Shown here one piece after another: positions 42,830 to 51,633 of a stretch of DNA of 64,000 nucleotides (within the stretch, counting starts at the first letter, position 1; each line of letters begins with the position of its first letter). Made by a program: the position numbers and the translations under genes. Origin of the DNA: Acidobacteriota bacterium (GTDB taxonomy: Bacteria > Acidobacteriota > Terriglobia > Bryobacterales > Bryobacteraceae); the NCBI GenBank assembly GCA_026394055.1, contig JAPKYZ010000020.1:1-64000 (forward strand). The letters are read 5' to 3'. Below the pieces are notes generated by a model. It was not told where the DNA came from. It ran no database searches and saw only the letters and a program-made list of their open reading frames with translations.

Positions 42830-43618
42830 ATGAGATTCAACATCGTTGGTCTCAGCCTTCTCATCTTGGCCGCATGCTCCGCGCCGAAAACCGGCCCGCC
42901 GCTGGTTAGCGGCCAATCCTCGTACAACGCCTTCAATGAATGGCGCAAGACCAGTGGCTCTGGCGGCGATTGGGACCGGTCGGTCCGCTTGTACCGCGAG
43001 AAGCTGAGCGCGGACGGTCTTGATGCCGCCGCCGTGGATCGGGCAATGAGAGCCGTTGATGCGTACGGCGAAGCCGAGTTGTATGACCGGGTCTACACCG
43101 AGCCTGCCACCTTCAACACCAAGCCAAATCAGCTGCTGGTGGATGCGGTCAGCGGGCGTCCTCCTGGGGCGGCTCTCGACATCGCCATGGGGCAGGGCCG
43201 CAATTCCATCTATCTGGCGGGCCAAGGCTGGCGTGTCACTGGGTTCGACGTAGCGAAGGCGGGGCTCCGGGTGGCTGAACGCGTGGCCCAGGAGCGATCA
43301 CTACCACTCACGGCTGTTCATTCTTCCGATGAAGACTTTGATTTTGGTGAGCAACGCTGGGACCTGATCGCGATGATCTACGCGATGGAGAAGCGAAGCT
43401 TACTCCGCATCAGAGCAGCGCTGAAGCCCGGAGGCTTGGTGGTGGTGGAAGCCGGTCACAAATCCGCTTCCGGGGCGCCGTTTGAGTATGAGTCAGGAGA
43501 GCTGCTGAAGATCTTCGAAGGGTTCAAGATCATCCGATACGAGGAACCGATCGCCGCTCCAGATTGGAGCCATCGCCCCATCCGTCTGGTGCGCCTCATC
43601 GCCGAGAAGCCGCGTTAG
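42830..43618 (+). CDS. Class I methyltransferase with a lipoprotein signal
   Basis: The 262-residue product begins MRFNIVGLSLLILAACSAPK, a lipoprotein signal with a possible LAAC lipobox. From about residue 95 it has a SAM-dependent methyltransferase fold: LDIAMGQGRNSIYLAGQGWR, VTGFDVAKAGLRVAERVAQE, and the later LKPGGLVVVEAGHKS. Export of a SAM enzyme is unexpected, since SAM is cytoplasmic; the signal may therefore be misleading or the domain repurposed. The N-terminal 90 residues, with FNEWRKTSGSGGDWDRS, are not part of the fold. Start ATG at 42830; a TTG at 42821 is possible. It follows the DUF1501 gene and precedes a convergent gene by four bases. Confidence 0.7.
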   Translation: MRFNIVGLSLLILAACSAPKTGPPLVSGQSSYNAFNEWRKTSGSGGDWDRSVRLYREKLSADGLDAAAVDRAMRAVDAYGEAELYDRVYTEPATFNTKPNQLLVDAVSGRPPGAALDIAMGQGRNSIYLAGQGWRVTGFDVAKAGLRVAERVAQERSLPLTAVHSSDEDFDFGEQRWDLIAMIYAMEKRSLLRIRAALKPGGLVVVEAGHKSASGAPFEYESGELLKIFEGFKIIRYEEPIAAPDWSHRPIRLVRLIAEKPR

Positions 43619-43622
43619 GCGC

Positions 43623-45170
43623 TTAAGGGATCTCAGACGGCACGTTCGGCTTCGCCGGGCCTTTGGCCGCGGGGCCTGGGGCGGCAGCTGGCGCTTTGCG
43701 CACTTCGTCGAAGTACTGCTGCACGTAGTTGTGATACATCAGCGGCACTTCGTCGCGGTGGATCTCGCCGCCGGCGTCGCTGTGTTTGGCGGCGCGCTGG
43801 GTGTACTGGGTTTTCAACTGCTGCTTGGAGGAGTTGACCTCCACCATGATCTCGCCCTGCAGGTTCTGGTTGCGCTTGCCGATGATCTCGCTGATCTTGC
43901 CCATGGCGGCCATCTGTTCGGCCAGCTTGACGTCTTTGTCGCCGTCCTGCTTGCCCATGCCGGACTTGTTTTCTTGATTGGAGGCTGATTGCGAGTTCTT
44001 GTCGCCGGGCTTGCCTTGCGACGCTTGGGAGGCCTCTGATTCCTGGTCCTGATCGCCCTGCTGCTGGTTGTTCGAAGCCTGCTGCTGCTGATCGGCCTTC
44101 TGGCCCTTAGACGGCTGCTGACCCTTCTGTTGCTGGCGGGCATTGGCGGATTGCGAGCCGGACTTCTGCTGCTGGTTGCCGGGCTGATTCTGCTGCTCGC
44201 CACCCTTTTGCTGCATGTTCATCTTGGACATCAGGTTGGCGAGCGCGTCCTTCATTTTGTCCATCATGGAGGAGTTCTCGCCGGGCTGTTGCGCCGCGTT
44301 GTTCTTGGCCTGCTGCTGCCCGTCCTGTTTGCCTTGATTGTTGGCGCCCTGCTTGCCGTTGTCCTCGCCTTTTTCGTTGCCTTTGCTGGCGCCTTCGGAT
44401 TCTTCGGTGCCTTCGCCCTTATCCTGGCCGTCGCCCATGCCAGGGCCTTTCTCGTTGGTCTTGCCGTTGGCCTGCTGGCTGTTCTCGTTGTTGACGTCGG
44501 GCACTTCTACCGTCCCCAAGGCCGACTCCGGCGCCGCGTCCAGGCCATCTTTTTGGCCTTCTTCAGCGGGCTGCACGGAGATCGACTTCAGATACTCATC
44601 CATCGGCGAGCCGGGCTTCTTCGCGGCGCTCGCTTGCTCCTTGGGGGTGCTGCCAAACTGGTCCAGCGTAAAGGCCACCAACGGACGCTTCAGGTCGAGC
44701 GATTTCTGGACGCCGTAGCGCGTCACAAACAGAGCGGCCACCACCGCCAGCGCTAATCCGCTCCACTTAGCGGCCTTCGGCAGCAGCAGCGGTACAGCCA
44801 AGTTGGCTTCCACGGTTGCGGCTTGTTGTTCCGCTTGACGACGTTGCGCCACCGCGACTTCGTTCGAGGAGTTCTGATAGTGCCAGGCAGTGGACAGCGC
44901 GTCGTGCAGGTCCAACTGCTGGTCAATCTTTTGGGCTACCTGGTATGAGTCCGGCAGGGCTTGCCCGATGCGCCACAAGCCATAGCCGAACGCCCCGGCA
45001 AATAACACCACGGGCCAATACCAATTGAGGATCTGCGTTCCGGCCACCAGCAGCAAGGCCGCGCCGCCCAGGGCGATGGTGAGGGCCCAGGTGGACTGGT
45101 CAAGGATCAGGTTGACGATCGACCGGCGTCGAGCATCCGAGATTAATTGGTCCAGCTTGCCGCCAGTCAT
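43623..45170 (-). CDS. Membrane protein with a long Gln/Asn/Gly-rich region
   Basis: The 515-residue protein has hydrophobic segments at about 28-46, 50-66 and 135-153, with a short soluble loop between (DALSTAWHYQNSSNEVAVAQ). From about residue 165 it becomes charged and then, 235-405, low-complexity with runs such as QQQKGQQPSKGQKADQQQQA, Lys, Glu, Ser, Gly. The last 110 residues have MAAMGKISEIIGKRNQNLQG, an ordered helix, and a proline-rich end. This architecture recalls membrane proteins found near MoxR/VWA (Bat-like) genes in Acidobacteria, but no such genes are adjacent. Function is unknown. Start ATG at 45170. Confidence 0.7.
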   Translation of the reverse strand: MTGGKLDQLISDARRRSIVNLILDQSTWALTIALGGAALLLVAGTQILNWYWPVVLFAGAFGYGLWRIGQALPDSYQVAQKIDQQLDLHDALSTAWHYQNSSNEVAVAQRRQAEQQAATVEANLAVPLLLPKAAKWSGLALAVVAALFVTRYGVQKSLDLKRPLVAFTLDQFGSTPKEQASAAKKPGSPMDEYLKSISVQPAEEGQKDGLDAAPESALGTVEVPDVNNENSQQANGKTNEKGPGMGDGQDKGEGTEESEGASKGNEKGEDNGKQGANNQGKQDGQQQAKNNAAQQPGENSSMMDKMKDALANLMSKMNMQQKGGEQQNQPGNQQQKSGSQSANARQQQKGQQPSKGQKADQQQQASNNQQQGDQDQESEASQASQGKPGDKNSQSASNQENKSGMGKQDGDKDVKLAEQMAAMGKISEIIGKRNQNLQGEIMVEVNSSKQQLKTQYTQRAAKHSDAGGEIHRDEVPLMYHNYVQQYFDEVRKAPAAAPGPAAKGPAKPNVPSEIP

Positions 45171-45248
45171 GCTTTATTGTACACGCCGATTTCAGCGGTC
45201 GCCGCCCCGCTCACGGCAGGTGCCGCTCCGCCAACCTGCTGGTTGCTT

Positions 45249-45382
45249 GCAGGCGGCGGAGAAAGGTCTTGCCAGACCACTCCCTCACGGTCGTGGCTCT
45301 GTAAGCTGCTGCAAAACAAGAACACGCTTTCTGAGCCGCGCGCGTCAGCAAGCCGTTCTCGACCCTTTTTCCGCAGCCCGCC
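45249..45382 (+). mobile_element. REP/MITE-like repeat, copy C
   Basis: Left arm GCAGGCGGCGGAGAAAGG (45249-45266) and right arm CCCTTTTTCCGCAGCCCGCC (45363-45382) form inverted ends like those of copy B. Between them lie CCACTCCCTCACGGTCGTGG and GAGCCGCGCGCGTCAGCAAG in that order. It fills most of the gap between the Q-rich membrane gene and the DUF2809 gene. Confidence 0.8.
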
Positions 45383-45410
45383 AAGCCGCGTTGAGCGATC
45401 CGCCCGTACC

Positions 45411-45827
45411 ATGGAGGGCATGCTCGTCCGCCTCCGGTCCCGCCGCTCCTGGGTCATTTGCGTGGCTGGCATCATCGCGGCGGGGATCTTCTCCCGGCTG
45501 GTCCACACCGGGTGGGTGATCTTGGACAAGTACCTGGGCGACGCCCTCTACGCCGCCATGGTCTACGGGATCTTGCGGCTCAAGCTCCGGCCCACCACGT
45601 CCGCACCCGTCGCGGCGTTGGCGATGGCCGCGATTGAGCTATTTCAATTGACCGGGATTCCGGCGCGCTTGTTTGCGAGCGAGTCGCTAGTGGTGCGGCT
45701 CATCGCGCGGTTGATGGGGACGGAGTTCAGCGTGCTTGATCTCGCGGCCTACGCCGTCGGGATCGCCGGCATTCATCTGGTTGATCGGCTTCAACCGCGC
45801 GACCCGGTAACCGGACAACGCAACTGA
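45411..45827 (+). CDS. DUF2809 family membrane protein
   Basis: The 138-residue product has four hydrophobic segments and the DUF2809 pattern GIIAAGIFSRLVHTGWVILD followed by KYLGDALYAAMVYGILRLKL, then AIELFQLTGIPARL. DUF2809 proteins are small integral membrane proteins of unknown function. The start is ATG at 45411 or 45420. The stop TGA (45825-45827) falls in the conserved CTGAGCCGCGCGCG stretch of repeat copy D, and copy C ends 28 bases before the start, so the gene is bracketed by repeats in the same orientation. Confidence 0.82.
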   Translation: MEGMLVRLRSRRSWVICVAGIIAAGIFSRLVHTGWVILDKYLGDALYAAMVYGILRLKLRPTTSAPVAALAMAAIELFQLTGIPARLFASESLVVRLIARLMGTEFSVLDLAAYAVGIAGIHLVDRLQPRDPVTGQRN

Positions 45828-45828
45828 G

Positions 45829-45872
45829 CCGCGCGCGTCTGCAAGCGGTCCCGCTCGACCCTCCCGTGACGC
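45829..45872 (+). repeat. Repeat copy D (right half only)
   Basis: GAGCCGCGCGCGTCTGCAAG followed by CGGTCCCGCTCGACCC aligns with the right half of copies A and C. The left half and terminal arms are missing. Confidence 0.65.
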
Positions 45873-45880
45873 CAATGGAG

Positions 45881-46522
45881 CTACACGTAGCCCAGTTCGA
45901 GCCCCTTCAGCACCGCGCGAGTGCGATCCCGGACACCCAGCTTCGACATCACGCTGGAGGCGTGGGTCTTGATGGTGGCTTCGCCCGCGCCCAGGGCATC
46001 GGCGATCTCTTTGTTGCTTAATCCGGCGGCCATCAGGCGCAGCACTTCCACTTCGCGCTTGGTCAACGGGTCCGGCAGGTCAGCGGACGGGAAGTCGGTC
46101 TTCATGCCGGAGAGGCGTTCCAGCGCGACGCGCGTGATCGCGGGGCGGAACACCCGCTCGCCCTTGAGTGCCGCGTCGATGGCGGTGGTCAGATCTTCGA
46201 GCGAGGTGTCCTTGCGCAGGAAAGCACTGGCGCCGCTGCGCATGGCCATCAGAAACGCCTCTTCATCATCAAAGGTGGTGATCAGGATGACGGGCACGGC
46301 GTTGCCCGAGGCGCGCAGGGCCTTCAGCATTTCGATGCCGGTCTTGCCGGGCAGGCGGACGTCGGAGAGCACCAGGTCCGGCTGATGCTGCGCGATCACC
46401 TGCAACCCTTCATCGGCGCTCGATGCGGTGGCCACCACCTGATAACCGGGCTTGAAGCTGAGCAACTGGCTGAGCCCTAGGCGCACCAGCGCTTCATCTT
46501 CCACCAGCACCAGGCGCGTCAT
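45881..46522 (-). CDS. NarL/LuxR-type response regulator
   Basis: The 213-residue protein has a receiver domain (1-120) with the acidic pair in LVLVEDEALV, phosphoacceptor in PDLVLSDVRLPGKTG and VILITTFDDEEAFLMAMRSG, and a LuxR-type helix-turn-helix (145-205), LTKREVEVLRLMAAGLSNKE then IADALGAGEATIKTHASSVM. It would bind DNA after phosphorylation by the neighbouring kinase. It starts four bases inside the end of the kinase gene (ATGA), a typical two-component operon. Targets are unknown. Confidence 0.93.
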   Translation of the reverse strand: MTRLVLVEDEALVRLGLSQLLSFKPGYQVVATASSADEGLQVIAQHQPDLVLSDVRLPGKTGIEMLKALRASGNAVPVILITTFDDEEAFLMAMRSGASAFLRKDTSLEDLTTAIDAALKGERVFRPAITRVALERLSGMKTDFPSADLPDPLTKREVEVLRLMAAGLSNKEIADALGAGEATIKTHASSVMSKLGVRDRTRAVLKGLELGYV

Positions 46523-47709
46523 GCGGCCACCACCGGCAGCGGCACGGTGACGATCAGCCGAAAGCCCTGGGCGGTCGCGGTCTCAAAGCGTACGCTCCCA
46601 CCGAACTCTTGCATGCGAGCCTCCATGCCACTCAATCCATTGCCCGGCACCACGGCCGCGCTGCCCTGGCCGTCGTCTGCTACTTCCAGCACCAGATGCT
46701 CCTCCTGGCGGCGCAGCGAGATGGTGATGTGCCGCGCGGCGCCGTGCTTCAACGTGTTCGTGATGCCCTCCTGCGCGCAGCGGTAGAGCGCATGCGCCAG
46801 CGCCGGACCCGCGGAGGGCAGGCGGTCTTCAATCTCGATCTTCAGATCGACGGCCACCGTTCCCGTGGTGAGCGACCGCAGCGCTTCCGGCAGCGCGGTC
46901 GATGATTCCGCGCGCCATTCCGAAACAGCCTGCCGGATGTCGGCCAGCACCAGGCGCGACAAGAATTGCGCCTGCCCCAACTGCGGCCGCAGCTGGTCAT
47001 CCGGCAAGTGCTGCGCCACCTCCAACTGCAGGTTCAGCGCGGTCAAGTGATGGCCGAGCGAGTCATGCAGTTCCCGCGAGATCCGGAGCCGTTCAGACAA
47101 GCGGCTGGCATCGCTCAACAGCAGCTGTGCGCCGCGCAGTTCGGCATTCAGGCGCGCCAGTTTCTCCCGCTCGCCATTCAGCCGGACGATCAGCACGGCC
47201 GCGGCGAAGGCGAACAACTGCCAGGCCAGAGACTCGATGGCGCTGCTGGAGACGGCGGCCAGGATCTCGGTCTGCGTGACCTCTCGTGGGATGCGCGGGA
47301 TGGCGGAGCGGATCAGCCACGTGGTCTGGCCCACTACCAAGGCCACTTGCGCCAGCATCCAGGGCCGCCAGTATCGGGAGCGCAGGACAAGGGGAATGGT
47401 GGCCGTGGTCAGCAAGGACACCGTGGCGGTACCGAACGGGATCGACAGCGCGTATTGCGCGCAGAGCATCCATTTCTGCCAGGGCCGCTGCTGCGGAAAG
47501 GGCTCCGTGTTCAGCCAGAAAGCCATCCCGTAGGCCAGCGCCAGGCTGGCCATCAGCACCTGCCAGCCGAGCGTGGTGGCGGGGTCCTGCTCCCGTTCGA
47601 GAGTGCCCGAGATGATGATGGCGATCATCAGCACGACACCGCCCAGCCGGATGTAGAGCACCGGCGAACGCGAACGGAGAAACTCAAACGATGCCCCGGC
47701 GATACCCAT
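46519..47709 (-). CDS. NarX/DesK-type sensor histidine kinase
   Basis: The 396-residue protein has about six membrane segments in residues 15-190, a short coiled region, then HisKA_3 with SRELHDSLGHHLTALNLQLE (His at about residue 230) and an HATPase domain with CAQEGITNTLKHGAARHITI (N box), LEVADDGQGSAAVV (G1) and NGLSGMEARMQEFGGSVRFE (G2). It phosphorylates the LuxR-type regulator encoded next. The sensory domain is an integral one without a large periplasmic loop, so the signal may be membrane state. Start ATG at 47709; it is divergent from a secreted hydrolase gene (112 bases apart). Confidence 0.9.
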   Translation of the reverse strand: MGIAGASFEFLRSRSPVLYIRLGGVVLMIAIIISGTLEREQDPATTLGWQVLMASLALAYGMAFWLNTEPFPQQRPWQKWMLCAQYALSIPFGTATVSLLTTATIPLVLRSRYWRPWMLAQVALVVGQTTWLIRSAIPRIPREVTQTEILAAVSSSAIESLAWQLFAFAAAVLIVRLNGEREKLARLNAELRGAQLLLSDASRLSERLRISRELHDSLGHHLTALNLQLEVAQHLPDDQLRPQLGQAQFLSRLVLADIRQAVSEWRAESSTALPEALRSLTTGTVAVDLKIEIEDRLPSAGPALAHALYRCAQEGITNTLKHGAARHITISLRRQEEHLVLEVADDGQGSAAVVPGNGLSGMEARMQEFGGSVRFETATAQGFRLIVTVPLPVVAA

Positions 47710-47821
47710 GAATTTGGAGTCTAGCGGATTGGCTTGGGAATCCGCCTCCGCCAGAAGTAGGAGCTGAGATTTCGCCAACTGGCTGATTCGATCAACCGCC
47801 CCGCCGCCGCAAGCTGGGGGC

Positions 47822-49765
47822 ATGTCGAAACTTACTTTATGCAAGACCGTCATGCTGGCCTTCGCGCTCGCCGAATCGGTGGCCGAGGCGCAAACCGGAA
47901 CTCCGGTGCCGGAATTGGCTGCGGTGGAGGCGGTGATCAACTCCATTCTCCAGCGCTTCCCCGTCCCCGGGGCCGCGCTCGCTATTACCCGTGAAGGGCG
48001 ATTGGTCTTTGCCCGCGGCTACGGCTGGGCCGATCGCGACCTCAAGATTCCCGTCCAACCGGACTCCCTTTTCCGCATCGGCAGCATTTCCAAACCGATC
48101 ACGTCGATGGCGATCCTGCAGTTAGTGCAGGAAGGGAAGCTGCAACTGGACGCGCCGATGGTGCCCCTGCTGGGCCGTGTGACGCTGCCGCCGGAGCTGA
48201 TCGTCGATACCCGCTGGAACCAGATCACGGTGCGGCATCTGTTGTGGCACGCGGGCGGCTGGGACCGCAATGTCACCTTCGACCCGATGACCGACGCCGA
48301 ATCGCTCGATGCCCTGGGTCTGACGCTGCCGCTGCGGGAGCCGGTCGAGTTCGACCGCCTGGTGCGTTACATGGCCACCCAGCCACTGCAGTTCACGCCT
48401 GGCACCAACGAAAAGTACTCCAACTTTGGCTACGGTCTGCTGGGCCGCATTCTGGAGCGGGTAACGGGTGAGCCTTACGAAACTTATGTGCAGCGCAAGC
48501 TGATGGTCCCGCTGGGCATTCAGCGGGCGCAGCTGGGCCGGTCTGTGCGTAGCCTGCGGGCATTGGGCGAAGTGGAATACTACCCGCCGGCAGGTGAGCC
48601 CGACAGCTTTCCGGTCTTCCCCGGCATTGGCGACTCCGTGCCGACGCCCGACGGCGGCTTCTATCTCGAGTTCGCGCAAGCGGCGGGCGCATGGACGGCC
48701 TCGGCGATGGATCTGGTGCGTCTGGCCACACTGCTCGATGCCCGGACGCCGCACTTCAGCTATTTCATCCGCAACGAACTGGCGGCGCGTCCGCCCTACG
48801 CCCCGTCGAACTCCTATTACGGATTGGGGTGGCAGTTTGAAACAACTCCGGAAGGCGTGGTCCAACTCCACGACGGTTTGGTGACCGGCAGCTACGGCAT
48901 CTTGATCCGGCTGGAGAACCTGAACGTCAACATCGCCATCGTCTTCAACTCCTTTGAGCAGCAAACGGACTTCTTCGCCGCCGCGCAGCTAGAGCTGGTT
49001 GCGGCTGTTCGTCAAGTGCGCGAGTGGCCGCAAGGGGACCAGTTCCCTGACTACTACCCGGCCAGTCCGCGGATCTCGCAAGCCGGTGTCGTCAACGGCG
49101 CCAGCCAGCTGCCCACGCCGATCGCTCCCGGGCAGCTGGTGACGGTGTTTGGCGAGAATCTGGGGCCGCTGGTGGCTTCCAAGGCTGGCAATGGGCCGTT
49201 GCCGACCCGCCTGGGGGACATCGAGGTGATCGTCAACGGAATCGCGGCTCCGCTGCTGTCCGTGTCGCGGAATCGGATTGACTTGATTGCGCCCCAAGCT
49301 CTGCCGACGCTGGGCCGCCGCACGCTGGCCATTCTGGCGGGCGGCCGTTACTCGCGGACCACCTATTTTGACGCCGCTCCCACTTCTCCCGGCTTGTTTA
49401 GCGCCTCAGGCAATGGCCGAGGTGCGGTGTTGGGCAGCAATGCGGAGGGCAGCACCAACAGTGAGGAGGCTCCGGCGGCGCCTGGGAGTATCGTGACCCT
49501 GTGGGCCACGGGCTTGGGTCCGCTGAACGAAACGGCTCCCGATGGCGACACGCCCCGAGCCCCCAGCGCGATCCGCATTCCCGCGCAAGTCAAGCTGAAC
49601 GGCCAGGAGGCGCGCGTCGTCTCCGCTACCTCCGCTCCGGGTTTTCCGGGGATGGTGCAGGTGAAGGTCCAGCTGCCGATGAATCTCGCACCGGGACGGG
49701 TGATGGTGGACCTGACGCAAAACGGACAGGCAGCCCGGCCCGGGCTCTGGCTGTGGGTCCGCTAA
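47822..49765 (+). CDS. Secreted serine hydrolase (S12) with TIGR03437 C-terminal domain
   Basis: The 647-residue product has a signal peptide (ending near SVAEAQTG), a class C beta-lactamase-like domain (30-390) with Ser in FRIGSISKPITSMA (SxxK), Tyr in NEKYSNFGYGLLGRI (YxN) and the third box in VVQLHDGLVTGSYG, then from about 415 the TIGR03437 domain: VVNGASQLPTPIAPGQLVTV, FGENLGPLVASKAGNGPLPT and VTLWATGLGPLNE. TIGR03437 is a hallmark of Solibacter-like genomes, probably an Ig-like surface or secretion domain. The substrate could be peptides, esters or muropeptides. The third box has HDG in place of K/HTG. Confidence 0.85.
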   Translation: MSKLTLCKTVMLAFALAESVAEAQTGTPVPELAAVEAVINSILQRFPVPGAALAITREGRLVFARGYGWADRDLKIPVQPDSLFRIGSISKPITSMAILQLVQEGKLQLDAPMVPLLGRVTLPPELIVDTRWNQITVRHLLWHAGGWDRNVTFDPMTDAESLDALGLTLPLREPVEFDRLVRYMATQPLQFTPGTNEKYSNFGYGLLGRILERVTGEPYETYVQRKLMVPLGIQRAQLGRSVRSLRALGEVEYYPPAGEPDSFPVFPGIGDSVPTPDGGFYLEFAQAAGAWTASAMDLVRLATLLDARTPHFSYFIRNELAARPPYAPSNSYYGLGWQFETTPEGVVQLHDGLVTGSYGILIRLENLNVNIAIVFNSFEQQTDFFAAAQLELVAAVRQVREWPQGDQFPDYYPASPRISQAGVVNGASQLPTPIAPGQLVTVFGENLGPLVASKAGNGPLPTRLGDIEVIVNGIAAPLLSVSRNRIDLIAPQALPTLGRRTLAILAGGRYSRTTYFDAAPTSPGLFSASGNGRGAVLGSNAEGSTNSEEAPAAPGSIVTLWATGLGPLNETAPDGDTPRAPSAIRIPAQVKLNGQEARVVSATSAPGFPGMVQVKVQLPMNLAPGRVMVDLTQNGQAARPGLWLWVR

Positions 49766-49812
49766 CCAGCGGAGCCTGCTCCACCGCCGCCCTGGCAGTC
49801 ACCAAAACCAGA

Positions 49813-49847
49813 AGGGCGGGGCCACTCCCGAAGGAGCGCCCCGCCCT
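49813..49847 (-). terminator. GC-rich terminator between convergent genes
   Basis: AGGGCGGGG and CCCCGCCCT form a nine-base stem; on the minus strand it is followed by TCTGGTTTTGG, so it most likely ends the PEP-CTERM transcript. It may stop the plus-strand gene too. Confidence 0.65.
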
Positions 49848-49870
49848 GGCTGAGAGGACTGCGGTATGTC

Positions 49871-50545
49871 TTACATCTTGCGGCGGATGGTGAAGGCCAG
49901 GGCGGCCAGACCCGCTGCTGCCAGGCCGATGGAGCCGGGCTCCGGCGTGGCGGTGGAGGAATTGAGGCCACCCGCGTAGCCACCGAAGGTGAGATCGTCG
50001 AGCACGATGTAGGCATTGCGCAGGCGGAAGGCTTCAATGTCGGCCGTGCTGCGGGCGATGCCGCGGAACTCGCCGCCGTTGGTGGCGTAGGGCGTGCTGA
50101 TGGGGGCCAGGTTGGTGAGGCTGTAGGATTCCAGCACCGTGCCGCCCGCGCCGATCGCTTCGATGATGGCGTCGCCGTAGTAGGTGGGGGCATAGTTGAT
50201 GAAGCCGCCCACGGCCTGCACGGCCGCACCGAGGAAGGTGAACTGCATATAGCCCGAGCTGGAGTTGAGGCCGGCGTGGGTGAGTTCCCAGTAGCCATTG
50301 TTGCCCAGGCCGTATCCGCCGCTGCCCACCACCGCCGACCCGTTGGTGGCGGTGAACTCCACCGGCATGCCGGGCAGATTGCTGACCGCCGTCGGACCGG
50401 CACTGAAGTTGTAGGAGCCGAACTGGTTGAAGTCGACCACCTGGGGTGCAACAAAGCCTGCCGACGAGCTGACGAGCCCGGCTTCAATCGAGGTCATCGA
50501 AGCCGCGGCGAGAACCGCAATAGAGAGGGTGTGACGGAGACTCAT
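49871..50545 (-). CDS. PEP-CTERM sorting domain protein, second
   Basis: The 224-residue secreted protein starts MSLRHTLSIAVLAAASMTSI (signal peptide) and ends with TPEPGSIGLAAAGLAALAFT and the basic RRKM, the PEP-CTERM sorting signal. The body has VVDFNQFGSYNF and GYMQFTFLGAAVQAVGGFIN, a pattern of jelly-roll or lectin-like PEP-CTERM proteins. It is unrelated in sequence to the one at 38576 apart from the signals. Ribosome site AGGAAAAG precedes the ATG at 50545. The 252 bases to the aquaporin gene contain its promoter region and no gene. Confidence 0.88.
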   Translation of the reverse strand: MSLRHTLSIAVLAAASMTSIEAGLVSSSAGFVAPQVVDFNQFGSYNFSAGPTAVSNLPGMPVEFTATNGSAVVGSGGYGLGNNGYWELTHAGLNSSSGYMQFTFLGAAVQAVGGFINYAPTYYGDAIIEAIGAGGTVLESYSLTNLAPISTPYATNGGEFRGIARSTADIEAFRLRNAYIVLDDLTFGGYAGGLNSSTATPEPGSIGLAAAGLAALAFTIRRKM

Positions 50546-50797
50546 GTTGTTTTCTTTTCCTATTCGAAGGGCCGTATTCGTTGCCCGTGAGACCATTGAG
50601 CGGCTTCGCCTTCGCTGAACCGATAGACGCGTGGTCCGGTGTGGTACTGGGCCAAGTACTGGTCCGGGCGAGCCCGCGTGCCTGTCAGACATTGGTCTCC
50701 CTGTGGTTGCGCTGGAGCGGGCTGGCGCGTATGATGTCCACGCTCAGCTTCGCTGGGCCAGTGTTTAGTCAAGCGGAAGAAAAAGGATTCAAGAACC

Positions 50798-51520
50798 ATG
50801 CCTTTGTCGAAACGGGCGATTGCGGAAGCGATCGGGACCTTCTGGTTGGTGTTTGGCGGATGTGGCAGCGCCGTCCTGGCTGCCGCGTTCCCGAATGTGG
50901 GGATCGGGCTGCTGGGCGTGTCGTTGGCGTTTGGCCTGACAGTGCTCACCATGGCGTATGCCATGGGGCACGTTTCGGGGTGTCATCTGAACCCCGCGGT
51001 ATCGGTCGGCTTAGCGGTGGGCGGGCGGTTTGCCTGGAACGAGCTGCCGGCCTACGTCATCGCGCAGGTGATCGGCGGCACCGCGGGAGCCTTCGTCTTG
51101 CAAGTGATCGCCAGCGGCGCGCCGAACTTCCAGTTGGGAGGCTTTGCCTCAAATGGCTTTGGTGAACATTCTCCCGGCGGCTATTCCTTGATGGCGTGCG
51201 TGGTGGCGGAAGTAGTGCTGACCGCCATGTTCCTGTTTGTCATCCACGGCGCCACGGACCGGCGCGCGCCCAGCGGTTTGGCGCCGGTGGCGATTGGCCT
51301 CTGCCTGACGCTAATCCACTTGATCGGCATTCCGGTCACCAACCTTTCCGTGAACCCCGCCCGCAGCACCGGCCCGGCACTGGTGGTAGGCGGCTGGGCG
51401 ATTGAGCAGTTGTGGGTCTTCTGGGTGGCTCCGATTGTGGGTGGCGCGCTTGGCGCGCTGGTCTACAACGCGATCTGCGCCGAAGAGCCGGCCGGTAAGG
51501 CCAAGCCAATGACGGCGTAG
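50798..51520 (+). CDS. aqpZ: Aquaporin Z-like water channel
   Basis: The 240-residue protein has six membrane segments and both NPA boxes, [14 protein letters not shown] and [15 protein letters not shown], with an ar/R-type selectivity residue (the Arg after the second NPA). The N-terminus [20 protein letters not shown] matches AqpZ. It should allow water passage through the inner membrane in osmotic shifts. A terminator follows at about 51549. The start ATG at 50798 follows AAGGA. Confidence 0.93.
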   Translation: MPLSKRAIAEAIGTFWLVFGGCGSAVLAAAFPNVGIGLLGVSLAFGLTVLTMAYAMGHVSGCHLNPAVSVGLAVGGRFAWNELPAYVIAQVIGGTAGAFVLQVIASGAPNFQLGGFASNGFGEHSPGGYSLMACVVAEVVLTAMFLFVIHGATDRRAPSGLAPVAIGLCLTLIHLIGIPVTNLSVNPARSTGPALVVGGWAIEQLWVFWVAPIVGGALGALVYNAICAEEPAGKAKPMTA

Positions 51521-51556
51521 GCGGTATCACGGAATAAACTTGGCCCAAAACCAAAG

Positions 51557-51605
51557 AGGCTCCGGAACCACTGATTTCAGCGGTCTCCGGAGCCTTTGGT
51601 TTTCG
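51557..51605 (+). terminator. Bidirectional terminator after aqpZ
   Basis: AGGCTCCGGA (51557-51566) pairs with TCCGGAGCCT (51586-51595), extended by CCAAA/TTTGG, followed by TTTGGTTTTC on the plus strand. On the minus strand CTTTGGTTTTGG follows, so it can serve the small gene at 51634 too. Confidence 0.85.
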
Positions 51606-51633
51606 TGCCACCTCCCTTTGAAGGGAGGGTGCG

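Noticed and set aside
44130-44756. 208-residue plus-strand frame rich in Leu and Ala
   Set aside because: It is antisense to the Gln/Asn/Gly-rich stretch; CAG/CTG codons give a false hydrophobic protein.
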